NCBI RefSeq assembly: GCF_021391535.1
Contig: NZ_CP090066.1
Coordinates: forward strand, 2,245,501-2,309,500
DNA: 64,000 bases
Reading direction: 5' to 3'
Source of the DNA: Aurantimonas sp. HBX-1
GTDB lineage: Bacteria; Pseudomonadota; Alphaproteobacteria; Rhizobiales; Rhizobiaceae
Shown: positions 36,760 through 45,191 of the stretch, one piece after another
Position numbering within the stretch: position 1 is the first letter of the stretch
How the letters are laid out: each line of letters begins with the position of its first letter
Made by a program: the position numbers and the translations under genes
Notes under the pieces: generated by a model
Database searches by the model: none
Told to the model about the DNA's origin: nothing
The model's input: only the letters and a program-made list of their open reading frames with translations

Positions 36760-37935
36760 TCAGGGAAGCGTGGATTCGAGTTCCGGCTCCGGTTGGGCGC
36801 GCCGGAACGGCAAGAGCCGGTCGTCGAGCCCGTGGTCCCGCCCGTCATCGGCCAGCACCCGGTTGCGGCCGAGGCGCTTTGCCCGGTAGAGCGCCCGATC
36901 GGCCGCCGCGAAAAGTTCCGTCGCGGATCCGCCCGAAACCGGCGCCGACGCCACGCCGACGCTGACCGTCAGGTGGAGACACTGTCCGCCAAGCGAAATG
37001 CTGTCTCGTGCGAGGGCCTGCCGGATCTCCTCGGCGACGGCCATCGCGGCGGCCTGGGACGTGCCGGGCAGCAGCAGGCAGAACTCTTCCCCGCCATAGC
37101 GCGAGACGGTGTCGCCATCGCGCACCGTCGCGCACAGGACCGCCGATATCTGCTGCAGGGCCAGGTCGCCTTCCTTGTGGCCGAACGTGTCGTTCACCTG
37201 CTTGAAATGGTCCACGTCGACCATCAGCAGGCTCGGTCCCTCTGTCTCGCCTCGTGCCGGCACCACGGCGCGCTCGAGCAAGCCATCCAGGGCGCGGCGG
37301 TTGGCGAGACCGGTCAGCGGGTCGGTCAGCGCCTCCCTTTCGAGTGCCTGTTCGCGCAGGACGAGGTTGTGCTCGCGCTGCATCATCATCCCCATCACGA
37401 CCGATCCGGCGATGAAGACGGGGGTCATGATGACCCAGGCCCTGAGGAAGTAGCCGAAGGGATCCGGGATCGGCAGTGCGAGCATCAGCAGCAGATGGAA
37501 GGAGGAGAGGAGCCCGAAGGCGGCGAAGCTGGCGATCGGGACCGCTCCTACACGTTCGTCCCGACGTCGCCCGCGCCACAACAGACCCATGACGGCAACG
37601 ACCAGAATGCCGAGGATGCCGATCGGGGTGCCTATGCCGCCGATCCAGGCCCGGCAGATGATGGCGAACGCCGACGCGACGACGGCGGCCGGCAGTCCGC
37701 CGAACAGTGCGGCGAAGCCGACGAGGATCGAACGGGCATCCATGATCAGCCCTGTGGCATAGACGATCGGGGACAGCATGCTGAGCACCGCACCACATCC
37801 GAAGATGATCCCGAGCACGATGCCGCGCGCGAGCGTATCTTGCATGCGTTGCTGCAGGATACCGAACCCCAGGGCGCAGACCGCCATCACGCCGATGGAT
37901 TGCCAGATCACGATAAGATGATGAGCTTCCGGCAT
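36760..37935 (-). CDS. Membrane diguanylate cyclase (5TM-LytS-like sensor plus GGDEF)
   Basis: A 391-residue protein making cyclic di-GMP from two GTP. Residues about 1-190 hold six hydrophobic helices with the 5TMR-LYT pattern (DARSILVGFAALFGGLPAAVV, CRAWIGGIGTPIG), a sensor module known from LytS-type proteins. The GGDEF domain (about 205-365) has DPLTGLANRRALD, VDVDHFKQVNDTFGH, the catalytic RYGGEEF and an intact inhibitory site RDGD five residues before it, so it should be active and feedback-inhibited. No EAL domain. The ligand is unknown. Confidence 0.9.
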   Translation of the reverse strand: MPEAHHLIVIWQSIGVMAVCALGFGILQQRMQDTLARGIVLGIIFGCGAVLSMLSPIVYATGLIMDARSILVGFAALFGGLPAAVVASAFAIICRAWIGGIGTPIGILGILVVAVMGLLWRGRRRDERVGAVPIASFAAFGLLSSFHLLLMLALPIPDPFGYFLRAWVIMTPVFIAGSVVMGMMMQREHNLVLREQALEREALTDPLTGLANRRALDGLLERAVVPARGETEGPSLLMVDVDHFKQVNDTFGHKEGDLALQQISAVLCATVRDGDTVSRYGGEEFCLLLPGTSQAAAMAVAEEIRQALARDSISLGGQCLHLTVSVGVASAPVSGGSATELFAAADRALYRAKRLGRNRVLADDGRDHGLDDRLLPFRRAQPEPELESTLP

Positions 37936-38143
37936 GCGAATTTCGGCTTCCCCGTCCCGTTCATTGCTTCACAGGACGGGTAGTACCGAGGAAAACTGAA
38001 GAAGACGGTAAAGGCGGCCGGCACGCGCACTCGCGGTTGCTCCGGCAGCGCCGTTGCAGCGGTGGCTGGACGAGCGGTCAACTGCGGCACCCCGCCCCGC
38101 GATCGGGGTCACCCTTCTCGTGCCGAGGACGCGAATCCTGCAA

Positions 38144-38160
38144 CGCCGGCCACGCCGGCG
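38144..38160 (-). terminator. Possible hairpin terminator after the porin-like gene
   Basis: CGCCGGC and GCCGGCG around a three-base loop, five bases past the stop on the minus strand. No T-run; low confidence. Confidence 0.35.
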
Positions 38161-38164
38161 AGGC

Positions 38165-38830
38165 TCAGAACTTGAGGGCGATACCGGCCCGGATCGAGTG
38201 CTCGTCGAAACCCGACGAGACGGAGGTGTTGCCGAGGTCGTAGGTCTCGCTGCCGTAGTCGGAATAGCGGTACTCGAGCCGCGAGGTGATGCTGTCGGTG
38301 ACCTGCGCCTCGACGCCCGCGCCGACGGTGTAGCCGACGCTGGTCTGCTCGTCGGAGAAGCCGTTCAGCGACAACTCGTTGCGCGACGCGGCGACACCCG
38401 CCGTGGCGAAGACGAGGAACGGATCGACCGCGACGCCGACGCGGCCCCGCAGCGACCCGAAGACGTTGCCGTCCGACGAGATTGCCGAGCCCGTCGCGAC
38501 ATTGAAGCCGTCCGCACCGACGCCTGAGCCGCCGATATCGGCCTCGAGACCGTAGACCAGCCGGTCGGTCTGAAGATTGTAGCCGGCATAAACGCCGCCG
38601 ACGAAGCCGTCGCCATCGAAGCTGCCGCCGCCGCTCTGGTCGAAATTGGCGCTGTTGTAGCCGACGAAGCCGCCGGCATACGGGCCCGACCAGACATAGA
38701 TCGGTGTCGCGGCCGCACCGATCGTCACGGGGGACGGCACGCTCTCACCCGTCACGGCATCGGCTGCGAACGCCGGGGTGCCGAGCAGCACCAGCGCCGC
38801 ACCAGCGGCAAGATGTCGAAGCTTCACCAT
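38165..38830 (-). CDS. Outer-membrane beta-barrel protein (Omp25/Omp31-like)
   Basis: A 221-residue protein with a signal peptide (residues 1-23, ending AFAA) and an eight-strand barrel pattern: [57 protein letters not shown] and [12 protein letters not shown], ending with the terminal strand and the C-terminal Phe (IRAGIALKF). This is the Hyphomicrobiales Omp25/31 family, giving outer-membrane stability. The ATG at 38830 has AAAGG upstream and opens the signal peptide; an ATG at 38863 is less likely. A promoter candidate lies upstream. Confidence 0.9.
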   Translation of the reverse strand: MVKLRHLAAGAALVLLGTPAFAADAVTGESVPSPVTIGAAATPIYVWSGPYAGGFVGYNSANFDQSGGGSFDGDGFVGGVYAGYNLQTDRLVYGLEADIGGSGVGADGFNVATGSAISSDGNVFGSLRGRVGVAVDPFLVFATAGVAASRNELSLNGFSDEQTSVGYTVGAGVEAQVTDSITSRLEYRYSDYGSETYDLGNTSVSSGFDEHSIRAGIALKF

Positions 38831-38886
38831 GTCCAGGCCTTTCAGACGCCCGTTCCGGTTCATTGCCGGAAAGGTGGGAACGATCT

Positions 38887-38915
38887 CCTATGGGAAAAGT
38901 CCGATTGTCGGGCAA
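38887..38915 (-). promoter_or_regulatory. Candidate promoter of the Omp25/31-like gene, overlapped by an inverted repeat
   Basis: On the minus strand TTGCCC (38910-38915), 17 bases, then CATAGG (38887-38892). An inverted repeat GTCCGAT (38899-38905) and ATCGGAC (38924-38930) covers the spacer and flanks the -35, and a third ATCCGA follows. This suggests regulated expression; pattern-based only. Confidence 0.35.
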
Positions 38916-39126
38916 AGGCTCCCATCGGACGGAAATAATCCGAAATAGAACGAGAGCGTTGCCGGTCGGCCACAGATGCCGCTGCCGGTCGGCCGGGCAC
39001 GATCAGGTCATGCTCGCGACCCCGTGCATTCGGCCGATGCGCGAATCATATATGGGAAACCGGGCGGTGAGCCCGCCTAGAATGACCAACCCAACCCGGC
39101 GCGGGCCAAGGCGCCGTCAGGACGAC

Positions 39127-41184
39127 ATGAACGAGCCAGCCGACATCGACGATCTCGACGACGACGATCTTGCCGAGGAGGCGGACGCGACGGCCGACGC
39201 GGTCGCCGTCACCGCCAGCAGCGCCGAGCTCCTCGCCTCGATCGAGTGGGACGATGCCGGCGGCGTCGCGGCCAGCGGCCTGACCGGCGTCGACCTGATC
39301 GTGGCGCTGGCCAAGCGCCTGCCCAACCGGCCAGGCGTCTACCGCATGTTCGGCAAGGACGGCGAAGTCCTCTATGTCGGCAAGGCGCGCTCGCTGAAGA
39401 AGCGCGTCGTCAGCTACACACGACTCGGTGGTCACACCCAGCGCATCGCCCGGATGATCCGCGATACGCGGCAGATGGAATTCGTGACGACGCGCACCGA
39501 GACCGAGGCGCTGCTGCTCGAAGCGAATCTGATCAAGCGGTTGCGCCCGCGCTTTAACGTTCTGATGCGGGACGACAAGTCGTTCCCCTACATCCTGGTC
39601 AGCGAGGATCACGAGGCGCCGGCTATCATGAAGCACCGGGGGGCGCGGTCGCGGAAGGGCAGCTATTTCGGCCCGTTCGCCTCGGCCGGCGCGGTGGGCC
39701 GCACGATCAACTCGCTGCAGCGGGCCTTCCTGCTGCGGACCTGCACCGATTCCGTCTACGAGACGCGCACCCGGCCCTGCCTGCTGCACCAGATCAAGCG
39801 CTGCTCGGCGCCCTGCACCGGCGAGATCTCGATCGCCGACTATCGCGAACTGGTCGGCGAGGCGAAGGCGTTCCTGTCGGGCCGATCGAGCCAGATCAAG
39901 AGCGGCTTGGCGACGGCGATGCAGGCCGCCTCGCAGGATCTCGATTTCGAGCGGGCGGCGATCTATCGCGACCGGCTGGCGGCGCTGTCGCATGTCCAGG
40001 CGCACCAGGGCATCAACCCGGCGGGTATCGAGGAAGCCGACGTCTTCGCCATCCACCAGGAGGGCGGGCTCACCTGCATCCAGGTATTCTTCTTCCGCAC
40101 CGGGCAGAACTGGGGCAACCGCGCCTATTTCCCCAAGGCCGATCCCTCGCTGGAGCCGGAAGCCGTGCTCGGGGCGTTCCTCGCGCAGTTCTACGACGAC
40201 AAGCCGGCGCCGCGCCTGGTGCTGCTGCCGATCGCCGTCGAGGACGAGCCGCTGCTCGCCGACGCGCTGAGCGTGCGGGCCGAGCGGCGGGTCAAGATCG
40301 AGGTGCCGGCGCGCGGGCTGAAGAAGGAGCTGGTCGACCACGCATCGAGCAACGCCCGCGAGGCGCTCGGCCGGCGGCTCGCCGAGACGTCGTCGCAGGC
40401 GCGCCTGCTGAAAGGCGTGCAGGAGACCTTCGGCCTGGCGCGGACGCCGCGGCGGATCGAGGTCTACGACAACTCCCACATCATGGGCACCGCCGCGGTC
40501 GGCGCGATGATCGTCGCCGGGCCAGAGGGCTTCGTGAAGAACCAGTATCGCAAGTTCAACATCAAGGGCGTCGACATCACCCCCGGCGACGACTTCGCGA
40601 TGATGCAGGAGATGCTGACGCGGCGGTTCTCGCGCCTGTTGAAGGAGGAGGCCGAGGCGCCGATGCCCGAGGCAGCGACGGACGACGGCGGCGACGACGA
40701 GGAGGCTCTGTCGGAGGCCGGCCTGCCGGCCTGGCCGGACCTCATCCTCATCGACGGCGGCAAGGGCCAGGTTTCGGCGGTGCGCAGCATCCTGGAAGAA
40801 CTCGGCATCGCCGACCGGGTGACGATGATCGGCGTCGCCAAGGGCGTCGACCGCGATGCCGGCCGCGAGCGCTTCGTGACCGGCGACCGCGAGCCCTTCA
40901 CCCTGCCGCCGCGCGACCCGGTGCTCTACTTCCTGCAGCGGCTGCGCGACGAGGCGCACCGATTCGCCATCGGCACCCACCGCGCCCGGCGGAAGAAGGA
41001 GCTGGTGAAGAATCCGCTCGACGAGGTCGAGGGCATCGGCCCGTCGCGCAAACGCGCGCTGCTGCACCATTTCGGTACCGCCAAGGCGGTCTCGCGCGCC
41101 GGTCTCAGCGACCTGCTCGCCGTCGACGGCATTTCCGCCGCGATGGCGAAGTCGATCTACGACCACTTCCACGAGCGGGGATGA
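39127..41184 (+). CDS. uvrC: Excinuclease ABC subunit C
   Basis: Makes both incisions in nucleotide excision repair with UvrB. The 685-residue protein has an acidic N-terminal extension (1-60), GIY-YIG endonuclease (about 72-150: [24 protein letters not shown]), a cysteine cluster ([13 protein letters not shown]), the UVR motif ([12 protein letters not shown]), an RNase-H-like nuclease ([21 protein letters not shown]) and tandem HhH at the end. The ATG at 39127 has AGGA seven bases before it; in-frame extensions further upstream lack ribosome sites. No LexA box (GTTC-N7-GTTC) was seen upstream. Confidence 0.95.
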   Translation: MNEPADIDDLDDDDLAEEADATADAVAVTASSAELLASIEWDDAGGVAASGLTGVDLIVALAKRLPNRPGVYRMFGKDGEVLYVGKARSLKKRVVSYTRLGGHTQRIARMIRDTRQMEFVTTRTETEALLLEANLIKRLRPRFNVLMRDDKSFPYILVSEDHEAPAIMKHRGARSRKGSYFGPFASAGAVGRTINSLQRAFLLRTCTDSVYETRTRPCLLHQIKRCSAPCTGEISIADYRELVGEAKAFLSGRSSQIKSGLATAMQAASQDLDFERAAIYRDRLAALSHVQAHQGINPAGIEEADVFAIHQEGGLTCIQVFFFRTGQNWGNRAYFPKADPSLEPEAVLGAFLAQFYDDKPAPRLVLLPIAVEDEPLLADALSVRAERRVKIEVPARGLKKELVDHASSNAREALGRRLAETSSQARLLKGVQETFGLARTPRRIEVYDNSHIMGTAAVGAMIVAGPEGFVKNQYRKFNIKGVDITPGDDFAMMQEMLTRRFSRLLKEEAEAPMPEAATDDGGDDEEALSEAGLPAWPDLILIDGGKGQVSAVRSILEELGIADRVTMIGVAKGVDRDAGRERFVTGDREPFTLPPRDPVLYFLQRLRDEAHRFAIGTHRARRKKELVKNPLDEVEGIGPSRKRALLHHFGTAKAVSRAGLSDLLAVDGISAAMAKSIYDHFHERG

Positions 41185-41217
41185 ACGCATCTTCGACACA
41201 TCAGACGATCACCGCGG

Positions 41218-41246
41218 TTGACGCGACCCACCTGCCCGCGCTTCTA
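41218..41246 (+). promoter_or_regulatory. Candidate pgsA-moaDE promoter
   Basis: TTGACG (41218-41223), a 17-base spacer, then CTTCTA (41241-41246), ending 29 bases before the pgsA ATG. The -35 is a strong match, the -10 moderate. Confidence 0.35.
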
Positions 41247-41275
41247 GGGGGCGCATCTGCGATCTGGACCCCATC

Positions 41276-41857
41276 ATGGCATCTCGGGCTCTCAGCCTTC
41301 CCAATCTCCTGACCTATGCGCGGATCGTCTGCGTCCCGCTGGTGGTGCTGTGCTTCTTCATGGAAGGCCAGCTTCGCAGTCCGGACTATGCCCGCTGGTC
41401 GGCACTGGCGATCTTCGTCGGCGCCAGCGTCACCGATTTCTTCGACGGCTATCTGGCGAGGGCCTGGCAGCAGACCTCGACGATCGGCCGCATGCTCGAC
41501 CCCATCGCCGACAAGCTCCTGGTCGCCGCGGCGCTGCTGCTGCTGGCCGCCGACGGCACCATTGCCGGCTGGAGCATCTGGGCGGCGATCGTCATCCTGT
41601 GCCGCGAGATCCTGGTGTCGGGACTGCGCGAATATCTGGCGGAGCTGAAGGTCTCGGTGCCGGTCACCCGGCTCGCCAAGTGGAAGACGACGATCCAGAT
41701 GGTGGCGGTCGGATTCCTGCTGGCCGGACCTGCCGGCGACAAGGTCTTCCCCTACATAACCGATCTCGGGATCGGCCTGCTGTGGGTGTCGGCGCTGGTG
41801 ACCCTCTACACCGGCTACGACTACTTCCGCGCCGGCCTGCGCCACATCGACGACTGA
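41276..41857 (+). CDS. pgsA: CDP-diacylglycerol--glycerol-3-phosphate 3-phosphatidyltransferase
   Basis: Inner-membrane enzyme making phosphatidylglycerol phosphate. The 193 residues start SLPNLLTYARIVCVPLVV, as PgsA usually does, and carry the CDP-alcohol motif TDFFDGYLARAWQQTSTIG followed by RMLDPIADK. CREILVSGLREYLAEL is another PgsA mark. It lies between uvrC and moaD, the common order in Hyphomicrobiales, and is the more typical of the two phosphatidyltransferases in this window. Confidence 0.95.
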   Translation: MASRALSLPNLLTYARIVCVPLVVLCFFMEGQLRSPDYARWSALAIFVGASVTDFFDGYLARAWQQTSTIGRMLDPIADKLLVAAALLLLAADGTIAGWSIWAAIVILCREILVSGLREYLAELKVSVPVTRLAKWKTTIQMVAVGFLLAGPAGDKVFPYITDLGIGLLWVSALVTLYTGYDYFRAGLRHIDD

Positions 41858-41917
41858 GGCATCGGGCGTTCGTCCCGGGCGGACGGCGCCGGCGCGACGA
41901 AGCGGAGACGGAACGTC

Positions 41918-42169
41918 ATGAAGCTCGCCTATTTTGCCTGGGTCCGCGAACGCATCGGGCTGTCGGAAGAGGAAGTCGAGCTGCCGGCCGGCGTAGAGAC
42001 CGTCAGCGATCTCCTGCACTGGCTGAAGGGCCGCGGCCCCGGCTATGACGCCGCGTTGCAGGCGCCGGAGATCATCCGGGTCGCCATCGACCAGGAACAT
42101 GTCGACCATTCGGAGCCGCTCGCCGGGGCCTGCGAGGTGGCGCTTTTCCCCCCGATGACCGGCGGTTGA
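41918..42169 (+). CDS. moaD: Molybdopterin synthase sulfur-carrier subunit
   Basis: Ubiquitin-like 83-residue protein whose C-terminal Gly-Gly (ending MTGG) is adenylated by MoeB and thiocarboxylated, then supplies sulfur for molybdopterin. It starts MKLAYFAWVRERIG, typical of MoaD, with a GGAGACGG ribosome site. Paired with moaE immediately downstream; the molybdopterin enzyme at 31145 would use the product. Confidence 0.95.
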   Translation: MKLAYFAWVRERIGLSEEEVELPAGVETVSDLLHWLKGRGPGYDAALQAPEIIRVAIDQEHVDHSEPLAGACEVALFPPMTGG

Positions 42170-42171
42170 GC

Positions 42172-42645
42172 ATGAGCGAGGCGACCATCCAACCGGTGGT
42201 GCGGATCCAGGCCGGCCGTATCGACATCGCCGCCGAGATCGCCGCCGTGTCGGGAACCGGCGAGGTCGGCGCCGTGGTCACCTTCTCCGGCTATTGCCGC
42301 GACGAGGGCGGCCGCCTGAAGGCGCTCGAACTCGAACACTATCCCGGCATGGCCGAGCGCGAGATCGGGCGCATCGCGCAGGAGGCGCTGTCGCGCTGGC
42401 CGCTGATGGGCTGCACGGCGATCCACCGTTTCGGCCTGGTCGCGCCCGGCGAGGAGATCGTCTTCGTCGCCTGCACCGCCGCGCACCGGCAGGCGGCCTT
42501 CGACGCGGCGTCCTTCCTGATGGACTTTCTCAAGACCAGCGCGCCGTTCTGGAAGCGCGAGCACCTGATCGACGGCACCACCGGCGGCTGGGTGGAATCG
42601 CGCGACACCGACGACCACGCCGCCGATCGCTGGCACCGGCTGTAG
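42172..42645 (+). CDS. moaE: Molybdopterin synthase catalytic subunit
   Basis: Converts precursor Z (cyclic pyranopterin monophosphate) to molybdopterin using MoaD thiocarboxylate. The 157-residue protein has GAVVTFSGYCRDEGG, LELEHYPGMAEREI and the active-site lysine region FLMDFLKTSAPFWKRE. I chose ATG 42172; a TTG at 42166 overlaps the moaD stop (TTGA) and could be a coupled start adding two residues. Confidence 0.94.
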   Translation: MSEATIQPVVRIQAGRIDIAAEIAAVSGTGEVGAVVTFSGYCRDEGGRLKALELEHYPGMAEREIGRIAQEALSRWPLMGCTAIHRFGLVAPGEEIVFVACTAAHRQAAFDAASFLMDFLKTSAPFWKREHLIDGTTGGWVESRDTDDHAADRWHRL

Positions 42646-42744
42646 CATCGCCCCGCCCGCTGTCAGGCCCGCAGGTCTCTGCAGCTTCCGCCCCTGTCAT
42701 GTTTGGTTTACACTTCTCCCGATCTTGTGGGAGGAGGCACCGTC

Positions 42745-43269
42745 ATGAAGATCAGGGATCGGCCGGAATTTCGCGACAAGCCCAAGCCGCTGAGCTTCGG
42801 CCCGGACGTGCTGGTGATCGACGCCGCCATGCAGATGGCCAAGCGGAACATCGGGTCGGTCATGGTGATCGACGGCAACCAGAAGCTGCTCGGCGTCGTC
42901 ACCGAGCGCGACATCCTCAACCGCCTCGTCGCGCGCGAACGAGATCCGACCACCACACGGCTCGACGAGATCATGACCGCCGGCGTGCGCGTCGCCAAGG
43001 CCGACGACGACCTGATCGAATGGATGCGGATCATGTCGAACGAGCGCTTCCGCCGCCTGCCGATCGTCGACGACAGCGGCAAGGTAGTCTCGGTCATGAC
43101 GCAGGGCGACTTCGTCTCGTACACCTGGCCGAACCTGCTGCATCAGGCCCGCGAGGTGACGCGCAACACGGTCGGCCGTAACTACCAGATCCTGCTCGTG
43201 GTCGGCAGCGTGCTGCTCTACTCGATCATCCTGATCGTCATCCTCACCTCGTTCGCCGGCAGCCGCTGA
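42745..43269 (+). CDS. CBS-domain protein with C-terminal membrane anchor
   Basis: A 174-residue protein. Two CBS motifs (about residues 10-70 and 75-135) form a Bateman module that typically binds AMP, ATP or a related nucleotide; VIDAAMQMAKRNIGSVMV and RRLPIVDDSGKVVSVMTQGDF are characteristic. The last 25 residues form a hydrophobic helix (ILLVVGSVLLYSIILIVIL) with a short polar end, so it looks tail-anchored in the inner membrane with the CBS pair in the cytosol. A GGAGGAGG site fixes ATG 42745. Partner unknown. It ends at a shared terminator. Confidence 0.85.
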   Translation: MKIRDRPEFRDKPKPLSFGPDVLVIDAAMQMAKRNIGSVMVIDGNQKLLGVVTERDILNRLVARERDPTTTRLDEIMTAGVRVAKADDDLIEWMRIMSNERFRRLPIVDDSGKVVSVMTQGDFVSYTWPNLLHQAREVTRNTVGRNYQILLVVGSVLLYSIILIVILTSFAGSR

Positions 43270-43285
43270 GGCTGCCCGGAACGAC

Positions 43286-43311
43286 AAAGGGAGGCTCGAA
43301 GGCCTCCCTTT
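43286..43311. terminator. Bidirectional hairpin terminator
   Basis: Perfect ten-base arms AAAGGGAGGC and GCCTCCCTTT with a six-base loop, between the convergent CBS and ndk genes. The ends give a short T-run on both strands. Confidence 0.75.
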
Positions 43312-43337
43312 GCATCAGTCCCCGTGAGCCGAAACGC

Positions 43338-43760
43338 TCAGCCGACGATCTCGGTCTCGGAGAACCAGTAGGCGATTTCCTGGCTGGCGGTCTCCGGCGC
43401 GTCGGAGCCGTGCACCGAGTTCTCGCCGATCGACAGCGCGAAGGCCTTGCGGATCGTGCCCTCGGCCGCGTCCGTCGGGTTGGTCGCGCCCATGATCTCG
43501 CGGTTGCGCGCGATGGCGTTCTCGCCCTGCAGCACCTGGACGACCGTCGGGCCCGAGCACATCGACTCGACGAGTTCGCCGAAGAACGGCCGCTCCTTGT
43601 GGACGGCGTAGAAGCCCTCGGCTTCGCGGCGGCTCATCCAGACGCGCTTGGAGGCGATGACGGAGAAGCCGGCCTCCTCGAACATCTTGGTGATGGCGCC
43701 CGTGAGATTGCGGCGCGTGGCATCCGGTTTGATCATCGAGAACGTGCGTTCGACCGCCAT
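43338..43760 (-). CDS. ndk: Nucleoside diphosphate kinase
   Basis: Balances NTP and dNTP pools by phosphate transfer through a histidine. The 140-residue protein starts [18 protein letters not shown] and carries the active-site block [13 protein letters not shown] with the phosphorylated His. Normal length. An AAGGA site is just upstream of the ATG and a candidate promoter lies 38 bases above it. It stands alone, with a terminator behind it. Confidence 0.97.
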   Translation of the reverse strand: MAVERTFSMIKPDATRRNLTGAITKMFEEAGFSVIASKRVWMSRREAEGFYAVHKERPFFGELVESMCSGPTVVQVLQGENAIARNREIMGATNPTDAAEGTIRKAFALSIGENSVHGSDAPETASQEIAYWFSETEIVG

Positions 43761-43797
43761 GGAATATCCTTTTGGAGAGGTTTGGAAGGTGGCGGAC

Positions 43798-43825
43798 CTA
43801 TAGCCGTCGCCCCCCGGCCGGGCAA
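43798..43825 (-). promoter_or_regulatory. Candidate ndk promoter
   Basis: On the minus strand TTGCCC (43820-43825), 16 bases, then CTATAG (43798-43803), close to the alphaproteobacterial housekeeping -10. It ends 37 bases before the ndk ATG. Confidence 0.4.
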
Positions 43826-43844
43826 GCCGGGCGGCACGCGCCGG

Positions 43845-44534
43845 TCAGGCGGCGGCGGGCACCCGCCGCCCCTCGCCCTCGTGCAGGTCGAGGCAGCGCT
43901 CGAACCAGGCCGAAATCGGATCTCCCGCCGGCAGGACCGCGAAGGGCGAGCTCACCCGCAGCCACTGGAAGGCACCGAAGACGATGTAGTCGGCGAACAG
44001 CGGGCTCTCGCCGCCCAGGAACGGTTGCGCGGCGAGGATCGCCCGCAGCGGCTCGAGCTGCTGCAGGAAGGACGCGAGGCGCTGCTCACGCCCTTCGACG
44101 ACGGCTTCCAGCGGCTTGCCCATGCGCGTTTCGCGGCTTTCGCGGAAATAGGCCTGGTCGGCAGGGTCGAGTGCGTCGTGGATGTCGAGCAGCGCGAAGC
44201 CGCCGAGCACCGGATGGATGGTGCGCTGCGACCAGCTCTCGACGAAGCGCGACAGGCGCCGGCCGCCCTCGCCGCCGAACAGGCTCGGCGCGTCCGGATA
44301 GGCGGTTTCCAGATATTCGGCGATGGCGAAGGAGTCCGACACCACGGTGTCGCCGTCGCGCAGCACCGGCACGATGCCCGACCCGCCCTCGATCTTCGGG
44401 ACGCCGGTGAACGGCACCGGCACCGTGTGGAAGTCGAGGCCCTTGTGCCGGAGCGCCAGCCGGACCTTCCAGCAGTGCGGCGAGAAGGGCCGGGCCGGAT
44501 CGCTGCCGACGAGTTCATGAAGTAGGATCGCCAC
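43845..44534 (-). CDS. Glutathione S-transferase family protein
   Basis: A 229-residue cytoplasmic protein with a thioredoxin-like N-terminal domain (ILLHELVGSDPARPFSPHCWKVRLALRHKG, here split: the SPHCWKVR motif places a Cys at the usual catalytic loop), the cis-Pro loop GSGIVPVLRDGD and the VSDSFAIAEYLE glutathione site, followed by a helical domain. The start codon is GTG at 44534 with AAGGA eight bases upstream; no ATG fits. It is divergent from DinB with only 33 bases between. Confidence 0.88.
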   Translation of the reverse strand: MAILLHELVGSDPARPFSPHCWKVRLALRHKGLDFHTVPVPFTGVPKIEGGSGIVPVLRDGDTVVSDSFAIAEYLETAYPDAPSLFGGEGGRRLSRFVESWSQRTIHPVLGGFALLDIHDALDPADQAYFRESRETRMGKPLEAVVEGREQRLASFLQQLEPLRAILAAQPFLGGESPLFADYIVFGAFQWLRVSSPFAVLPAGDPISAWFERCLDLHEGEGRRVPAAA

Positions 44535-44567
44535 GGGTTTTTCCTTCGCAGTGAACAGGACGGCGCG

Positions 44568-45074
44568 ATGTATCACGAGACGATGGCGATGTTCGCCGGC
44601 TATAATCGCTGGAGCAACGAACGCCTCTACGCGGCCGCCGGCACGCTCTCGGACGAGGAGTTTCGGGCCGATCGCGGCGTCTTCTTCAGGTCGATGCAGG
44701 GCACGCTCAACCATATCCTCGCCGCCGACCGCATCTGGATGCGGCGCTTCACCGGTTCGGGCGATGCCCCGACGCAGCTCGACGCGATCCTCCACGACGA
44801 CTTCGACGCGCTCGCAGCGGCACGCAGGGCCGAGGATGCCCGGATCGCCGACTGGGTGGGAAGCCTGACCGAGGCCGGGCTGGAGGCGACTTTCAGCTAC
44901 AGCCCGATTTCGACGCCGCAGGCGATCACCCAGACGCTGGCGCCGGCGCTCCTGCACTTCTTCAATCATCAGACCCATCATCGCGGCCAGGCGCATGCGA
45001 TCCTCACCGGTTTCGGCCGCGAGGCGCCGAGCTTCGACCTGATAAGCTTCCAGCGCGAGACCGCGGCCGGCTGA
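44568..45074 (+). CDS. DinB-family metal-binding protein
   Basis: A 168-residue four-helix protein of the DinB/YfiT fold. Possible metal ligands are His49 in LNHILAADR and the histidines of HFFNHQTHHRGQ near the C-terminus. Members include thiol-dependent transferases and damage-induced proteins; a bacillithiol or mycothiol role does not apply here, so the reaction is unknown. An AGGAC site precedes the ATG. Divergent from the GST gene, which may share regulation. Confidence 0.88.
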   Translation: MYHETMAMFAGYNRWSNERLYAAAGTLSDEEFRADRGVFFRSMQGTLNHILAADRIWMRRFTGSGDAPTQLDAILHDDFDALAAARRAEDARIADWVGSLTEAGLEATFSYSPISTPQAITQTLAPALLHFFNHQTHHRGQAHAILTGFGREAPSFDLISFQRETAAG

Positions 45075-45191
45075 TCGCACGACGCGTTGCGACCGCCGGA
45101 TCGCCGCCTAGGGGTCGTTCCGGCGGCGGCCGTCCCGACGACTCACGAAATTTCCCTTCCGCACTGCGGCATGGCGTGGCAAAAGGGCGCC

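Noticed and set aside
38960..38994. Twelve-base direct repeat TGCCGGTCGGCC upstream of uvrC
   Set aside because: Two copies 23 bases apart in G+C-rich DNA; no other copy noticed and no link to a known element.
38704..39126. Upstream in-frame extension of uvrC
   Set aside because: No ribosome site at the earlier ATGs; it would run antisense through the porin-like gene's signal peptide. ATG 39127 has AGGA at good spacing.
38881..39126. LexA box for uvrC
   Set aside because: The alphaproteobacterial GTTC-N7-GTTC pattern is not present; GTTC repeats near 38860 have the wrong spacing.
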